Source: Tupaia tana
Taxonomy: Eukaryota > Chordata > Mammalia > Scandentia > Tupaiidae
Direction: 5' to 3'
Assembly: GCA_026018925.1 (NCBI GenBank)
Contig: JAKSZU010000008.1
Location: 64,007,027-64,071,026 of the forward strand
Length of the DNA stretch: 64,000 bases
The translations under genes were made by a program, and so were the position numbers. This document shows, piece after piece, positions 58,520 through 64,000 of the stretch; within the stretch, counting starts at the first letter, position 1, and each line of letters starts with the position of its first letter. The notes under the pieces were generated by a model. The model did not search any database and had not been told where the DNA came from. It saw nothing but the letters and a program-made list of their open reading frames with translations.

Positions 58520-58692
58520 ATTTTTGTTTCTGTTTTGTCAGAAGGTGCTTGCACTCACCAGAGAAAGGAAAAACAGAGAGAGAGGAGGAGAAAACACCTT
58601 TCTTTAAGACATGATCATGCCTTAGCATGTAAACCATGGTCAGCCAGGTGGGATCCAGCCAGCATCCTTAAACACTGGGCTCTGGGGTGATC
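58520..58692 (-). mobile_element. Old tRNA-derived SINE, shortened
   Basis: agaaggtgcttgcactcacc, GA block, atgtaaaccatggtcagcca, cagccagcatccttaaacac. The central domain is missing. Confidence 0.65.
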
Positions 58693-58726
58693 CCAACAAG
58701 TATATTTAATTCTCTCTCTCTCTCTC

Positions 58727-58989
58727 TTTTTTTTTTTTTTTGAGAGGTTTTTGCTATAGGGCGTGTGCGCTCGCCAGAAAGACTGAGAAAGACAGAGAGA
58801 TACAAAGCGAGAAATCAACCCCTGGGGGGATGGCTATGCCTCAATCCCTTCTCCTCCATTCTCCTCTCAGGATCTGGGGCACACACACATGCACGCCCCG
58901 TGTGAGTTTAGGCCACCAAGTCTGGAACTTGAACCGCGGTCACCTACATGAGAGTCCAGTGACATAGCCATTACGCCAACTACTGGTCC
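58727..58989 (-). mobile_element. tRNA-derived SINE, long type
   Basis: Poly(T) tail, tttttgctatagggcgtgtg, caacccctggggggatggct, head end tacgccaactactggtcc. The tail abuts a (CT)n run at 58711-58728. Confidence 0.9.
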
Positions 58990-59064
58990 TGATTCTTTCA
59001 AATTTTATAAATATTACAAATTTATTGACCCACATGACTTTTTAAAAAATTTATATTTCATTTA

Positions 59065-59312
59065 TTTATTTTTAATAATATTTTTCACTTTTTCCCAGGG
59101 AGTGCATGTGCTCACAAGTCAAAGAGAGGGAGAAAGTAGTCTTCCAATAGGGCATGGTCACACTGCAATCCTTTCTTCATTTCTTCATCCTGTCAGATTT
59201 TAGGCATACATGTACACATGCTCAGCCTATTTTTAAGTCATTGGGGCCAAGACTGCAACCTTACTCAGCCACTGGAATCCAGCACCCTTGACCACTGTGC
59301 AATGAAAATGCC
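59065..59312 (-). mobile_element. Old tRNA-derived SINE
   Basis: T-rich tail, ggagtgcatgtgctcacaag, caatagggcatggtcacact, ccagcacccttgaccactgt. Confidence 0.68.
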
Positions 59313-59535
59313 CTAGAACATTTCATTTACGTGTTTGAAAAATGAGAATATTTATATTATATTTTATATATCTGTGATGCATTTGAATACTATATCATAA
59401 TGTTTCTGTTAAGTCATTAATTCTGTGACTTATATGGATGTTTCAATATTTTACAGATATGATCATGTTATTAAACTTTTTTTTAAGTAACCCTTCATTC
59501 ATTGTTAATTCATATGCAAAATATTGCAACTTTCA

Positions 59536-59790
59536 GACAGACCTGTAGGATAGTTGTTAAGCAATGTGTATTGAGAGCCAGATTCCAAATGTCTGATCAC
59601 AGTTTGAATTGCAGACCTAGACGCTTGAAAAGCTTGTAGAGTGCATGTGTGTTTGTGCTACAAATCCTGACCCAATGGCAAAACTGTGGAGAAGGGATCG
59701 TGTCGTGATCGTGCCCTGTTTTGAGAGGACTTTTTTTTCTCTCTTTGTCCCTCTTTCCCTCTGCAATTAAAAAATATTAGATAAACAGAT
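59536..59790 (+). mobile_element. Old tRNA-derived SINE
   Basis: Head cagacctgtaggatagttgt, ctgtggagaagggatcgtgt, short CT block, ctctgcaattaaaaaatat. Confidence 0.68.
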
Positions 59791-59931
59791 GATATAATGT
59801 ATAATTTTAAATAAAAAACTTTATAGATTTCAACATCAGTAAACTCTACATTTTCATTTTCAAATCACTCACTATAGACTCATGTACTTACTGTAAATCC
59901 CTTCAATTTTCATTCATTAACAATGCAGACC

Positions 59932-60230
59932 GAGAACCAGCAGTTAGCATAATGGCTATGTCACTGGACTCCCACATAGTGGACCGTTGTTTGTGTCCCG
60001 GACCCGGTGGCTAAAAACTCACGCCGGACGCGTGTGTGTGTGTGCCCAAGATCCTGAGAGGAGTATGGAGGAGAAGGGATTGCGGCATGACCATCCCCCC
60101 TGGGGGGTGATTTCACGCTTTCTGTCTCTATGTCTCTCTCTGTCTGTCTGGCAAGTGCACACGCCCTATAGCGAAAACCTCTGCACTCCCCCCCAAAAAC
60201 AAAACAAAACAAAACAAAACAAAACAAAAA
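59932..60230 (+). mobile_element. tRNA-derived SINE, long type
   Basis: Complete copy from gagaaccagcagttagcata to a long (AAAAC)n tail. Perfect 13-bp target-site duplication aacaatgcagacc at 59919-59931 and 60231-60243. Confidence 0.93.
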
Positions 60231-60341
60231 AACAATGCAGACCATACATTACTGGTATGCATATCCTTAGGTTTTACATTTGATTCTCTAGGGACTGACA
60301 ACCAGATGAATCAATTATAACTATGATTAAAAATGCCTTTG

Positions 60342-60640
60342 TGGGGCCAGCTGATGGTGTGGTGATTAGGTGACTAGGTCCCATATGGACAAATGCACAG
60401 ATTGAGTGCTGAACTCCATGGTTTGAAAAGCACTTTGAATGTGTGTGTGTGTGTGCATGCCCAATGTCCTGAGAGGAGAATGGAGAAGAAGGGATTGAAG
60501 CATCTCTAGTCATTGCTTTCTCATTTTCTCTCTCTCTGTGTCTGTCTCCCTCTGGAGAGCACACATACCCTGTAGCAAATTAAAAAAAAAAAAAAAAAAA
60601 AAAAAAGAAAGAAGAGAAAGAAAAAAGGAAGAAACAAAAA
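60342..60640 (+). mobile_element. Old tRNA-derived SINE
   Basis: Head ggggccagctgatggtgtgg, gaatggagaagaagggattg, CT block, ccctgtagcaaatt, long poly(A) followed by an AAGAA-rich tail. Confidence 0.82.
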
Positions 60641-60959
60641 AATACCTTCACGTATGAGCAAAATGACATTATCCTTTTTCCTTTCATTGCATTGGGGTAT
60701 GTTTAAAGGTAAAAAAAATCTGACAAATTCTATCTATTCATCTTTCATGTGCCTTCTAGGTGCTTGGAATAAATCCTCCCAACTGTATGACAGCCCACTC
60801 TAATGCAGAATTTAGCTTAATGTGGGTTTGCTCTGGATTCCTTCCAATAGGAGACAATTATCTTTGGAAATACCCAAGAACTCATTCTGATAGTCTAGTC
60901 TGTTCCAGAGATAGCAGAATGGGTTGATGCTGGTGATGGTGAGGATGATGATATGATGA

Positions 60960-61138
60960 TAGATAGTTGCTACCTTTACTTATTAAATCCATGTTCTTCT
61001 TTTATTGAATATATGACATTCACAAGTTTCTTAAGCCCTCTAAATCTCATTTTCCTCATCTTTAAAACAAGATTAACAATAATACTTTCTTTTATTGCTT
61101 TAAAATTAGTCTGTGTAAAATGTTTAGTGTCATGCCAT
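60960..61138 (+). mobile_element. MIR-like SINE
   Basis: ttcttaagccctctaaatct, cattttcctcatctttaaaa and attaacaataatacttt follow the MIR 3' half. Confidence 0.6.
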
Positions 61139-61139
61139 T

Positions 61140-61385
61140 ATTTTGTTTTTATTATTATTTTATGCATTCAATCAGTATACTGTTGTAGCTTGCAAAATGA
61201 ATTTTTCTAACATGAATACAGTGTGTATTAGTCCAGTTAAAGATATTTTCCTACACATTATCATCAACAGATAATTTTCCATTTTTGTTTCCCTTAAATA
61301 TTTTGCTTCTTTCTTTTCCTTCTTTATTCTCTTCCTCTCACCTTTGTTGTTATTTTTATTATTGTTATATTTCAAATATATTTTT
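61140..61385 (-). mobile_element. L1 3' UTR
   Basis: Closely parallels 34640-34800: the cacattatcatcaacagata region, ttttgtttcccttaaatatt and the preceding tttgcaaaatga block. It is the very 3' end of an L1 in reverse. Confidence 0.72.
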
Positions 61386-61489
61386 CTGCTATCCCTCCAT
61401 GATAACTAGGTGGTATATAACACTTTAAGAACTTTACAAATAAATACCTCACCTCATTCTCATTTCACATAACTCTACTAGGAGGATCA

Positions 61490-61615
61490 TATTATTCTTA
61501 TTTTACAGATGAGAAACCAGGATTAGAGTGTTAAAAATAATTTCCCTTAGTTTTATGCAGGTAGTGGATACAGATTTGAAAACATTTGTTTGACTCAGAA
61601 CTTTTGTTCTTTGAA
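61490..61615 (-). mobile_element. MIR-like SINE
   Basis: tattcttattttacagatga, gaaaccaggattagagtg, gatacagatttgaaaacat follow a reverse MIR. Confidence 0.55.
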
Positions 61616-61620
61616 GGCAT

Positions 61621-62460
61621 TAATATAAAAAAGTGAAGACTAGAAATCACCATTAGACATGCTTCTCTCTTCTATACAACAAACTTTAAAAAGAAGACAT
61701 TTCTAGTTTATAGTTCAAATGATTAAGAGATTATTGTACTTCATTGACAATGGCCAACATATTTTCTGTGATTTCTCATTCTAAAAATGTATTATTTTCT
61801 TCTAACCTTCCTAAAGGAGGTACCAGACTGAATTTATCTTTAAGTGATTTTTCATTATTCTACTGTGATATGCAAAAGACATAAGCCAAATTTTTCCTAA
61901 ATTATCAAGGAAATATATGGAATTAAGCACTTATTGTTCACTGAATTATTTTCCTTACCCTGAAATTAATCATTTATAAACAAGATTGAGAAGCAGTGGA
62001 GTAAAAGCAGGATAAATACTCTGTTCGTCATGTTCTGTGAGATGTTAAGTGAACCCAATATTAAATTTGAAAATTCCAATTAAATTCTTTTTACCTAGCT
62101 CTTTTAAATGACCTTAGGTTGAGTCATACAAAACCATTTAAAACTGTGCTTCTCATTGAGTATGTGAGATTTATTATTATTAAAAATAAAATTTCATTTA
62201 GACTTATTCCTTATTCTATTTAGTACTTTCTTTTCTTATCAAGGAACTCAGTAAACTTGAATTTCTCACTGTAATTGGAAGAAAGGCAATCTTTGCACTC
62301 CATACATGTTATAAAGTTCCTTACATTGTGTTTCCTTGCTTTTCCAGGAATCAACTCAAAAGTGAAACATTTATAAATCAGTAAATGTTCATTCAAGTGT
62401 ACTTTTACAAGTTTCAGGGAGGGTAGTATAAATTCAGAATATAAGTAGTTATAAAATAGA
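61621..62460. other. Intergenic, nothing recognised
   Basis: AT-rich. No gene or repeat family was recognised. Confidence 0.35.
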
Positions 62461-62464
62461 ATAT

Positions 62465-62600
62465 AAGGGTGTCTTAAAAAACTCTTGGGAAAATGGATTT
62501 ATAAAAAACTATGCATGGATTTCAAAATTTTTTGCACCAAATCTAACTTGTACTTTTATTCTAATTTTCTACAAGCTTTTTGAAGTCTTCTCATGTATAT
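62465..62600. mobile_element. Palindromic MITE, family 1, copy 4
   Basis: Left agggtgtcttaaaaaactct; interior aactatgcatggatttcaaa and ttgcaccaaatctaacttgt; right ctacaagctttttgaagtct. Best-preserved of the four copies. Confidence 0.8.
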
Positions 62601-62606
62601 GACATA

Positions 62607-62656
<50 letters not shown>
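62607..62656. repeat. Compound microsatellite (TG)n(TA)n
   Basis: (TG) at about 62607-62629 then (TA) to about 62652, directly beside a MITE, as also at 46175. Further TA/TG/CA tracts follow at about 62740-62845. Confidence 0.88.
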
Positions 62657-62660
<4 letters not shown>

Positions 62661-63035
62661 AATGTTTGAAAACATTTGTTTGACTCAGAACTTTTATTCT
62701 TTGATTCTTTTATTCTTATATTCTTTTAATATAAATAAAGTATATATACACATTCATATATATACATACCTATATATGTGTGTGTGTGTGTATATCATAC
62801 ATATGAACATACACACCTATACAACACACACGCACACACAGACTAGCACTGCAGTTTGCAATGAAAACTACTTCAGTGGATCACATTGTCATTATCCTAC
62901 GCAGAAAGGGCAGTAAGCAATCAGGCAACATAAGGAAAATAGTAGACATAAATAAAGGAAAAGGCAATTTTTCTATGCAAAGTGGTTTTTAGTCATATGA
63001 TATAGTTCCTTTGGTTTTTCGAATGTTTGTCTATT

Positions 63036-63345
63036 TATTTATTTATTTATTTAAAAATTTGCCATAGGGCATGGGCCAACAGGTGACCTAGTGGTTAAGG
63101 TTCTGGATTCCTGCATGGCCAATCACATTTTGAGTCCTGGAACCCATGGCTTCTATGCGTGTGTGCCCAAAATCCAGAGAACAGAATGGAAGTGAAGGGA
63201 CTGTGGTGTGGCCATCCCCCCCAAGATATGATTTCTCATTTTTCCCTCTCTATGTGTCTCTCTCTGGCAGGTGCATGCATCCTGTGGCAAAAACATAAGG
63301 AGAAAATATTTGCGATAAGGGGGTGTGTGCTTGCCAAAGAAAGAC

Positions 63346-63376
<31 letters not shown>

Positions 63377-63565
63377 AAAGAAGGGAAAACAAGAATGTAC
63401 ACCCAAACGGGATGGCCTGGTCACAATCCGTTCTTCACTCTCCTTTTGGGATTTTGGGTACTCACACACATCTGGTGTGTTCTTAAAGCTGCTAGTCCAA
63501 GACTCAAACTCCAACTGGCCATGTGGGATCCAGCCACCTAAATGCTACACCACCAACTGTCTCAG
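63036..63565 (-). mobile_element. Old SINE split by a plus-strand SINE
   Basis: The T-rich tail and tttgccatagggc lie at 63030-63070. The body resumes at about 63309 with tttgcgataagggggtgtgt, a (GA)n at 63346-63377 and head end ctacaccaccaactgtct. Confidence 0.78.
63073..63298 (+). mobile_element. Nested tRNA-derived SINE
   Basis: Head gggccaacaggtgacctagt, gaatggaagtgaagggactg body, cctgtggcaaaaac tail. Duplicated tttgc-atagg / tttgcgataagg on the two sides is outer-SINE sequence, marking the insertion site. Confidence 0.78.
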
Positions 63566-63591
63566 TTCCTGTACTTTTTTCTTCTTTTAAG

Positions 63592-63802
63592 TATTTATTT
63601 ATTTCATGAGTGAGAGAGACAAAGAAAAAAAGAAAGACAACACCTTCACAGGGTCTCATGCTGCAATCCACACCAAACCCCAGCCAGCCTACATCATCGC
63701 CCTGTGTGCAAGCCCAGAGTATATAGGGAGGCCTAGGACCATCCCATGTGGTCTAGCACTGCAGGGTATTGTTTTACCACTGGACTACTGGCTGGCCCCA
63801 GC
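63592..63802 (-). mobile_element. Old tRNA-derived SINE
   Basis: (TTTA)n-rich tail, gagtgagagagacaaagaaa, ctcatgctgcaatccacacc, head end ggactactggctggcccc. Confidence 0.68.
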
Positions 63803-64000
63803 AGAGTTCTGTAAAAACCATCCTGTGACATTTTACACATGATCTAATCAAAGAAAAATATGAAGTAACTTTGTAGGGCACATATGCTGAAATCTACCAA
63901 AATATATTTGTTAACTAGATGGTAAAGCTGTATAGACTATTATTCTAATCTAAATTTAAACATATTGAACATTAATTTAAATAAACATTTTATATATTAA
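63803..64000. other. Window end, nothing recognised
   Basis: AT-rich. No feature was seen. Confidence 0.35.

Noticed and set aside
60597-60640. A-rich and GA repeats considered as array-like or CRISPR-like
   Set aside because: They are simple low-complexity SINE tails without spacers.

Overview
This is nuclear DNA from a placental mammal. It is AT-rich and gene-poor, with one protein-coding gene: KCNV1 (Kv8.1, a silent voltage-gated potassium channel subunit) on the minus strand at 47506-54102. All three coding exons are present and splice in silico to a 503-residue protein without a frameshift or stop. Its first exon lies in a CpG-rich promoter region of about 2 kb (53590-55640). No other real gene, tRNA, rRNA or CRISPR array was found. 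Most other open frames are conceptual translations of SINEs, simple repeats or the antisense of the CpG island.

The rest is interspersed repeats. The dominant element is a tRNA-derived SINE with a head like GGGACCAGCAGTTAGC, A and B boxes, a CT-rich body and an A-rich tail. It occurs in a long form of about 260 bp, a short form of about 150-200 bp, and many older diverged copies, together about one per kb. At least five are nested in another SINE or DNA transposon, with readable target-site duplications. Older layers include L1 3' ends (one with a 5' inversion typical of twin priming), ancient L1M 3' UTR (32455-33900), MIR, MER5A-like, Tigger-like and hAT-like DNA transposons, two small palindromic MITE families, an MLT1-like solo LTR fossil, and two 7SL-derived monomers.

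Organism: 7SL-derived monomers point to Euarchontoglires. There are no dimeric Alus, rodent B1/B2 or rabbit C repeats. The tRNA SINE fits best, from memory, with the CYN SINEs of colugos (Dermoptera, Galeopterus/Cynocephalus). This is an inference and was not checked by search.

Layout: 1-45120 is repeat-rich intergenic DNA downstream of KCNV1. 45190-56355 is an 11-kb stretch with no tRNA-SINE that contains KCNV1 and its promoter. 56356-64000 is again SINE-rich upstream intergenic DNA. I found no undescribed biological system. The most useful leads are the SINE-free zone over the gene, an AT-rich motif cluster inside the CpG island, the MITE families and the nested-element chronology.
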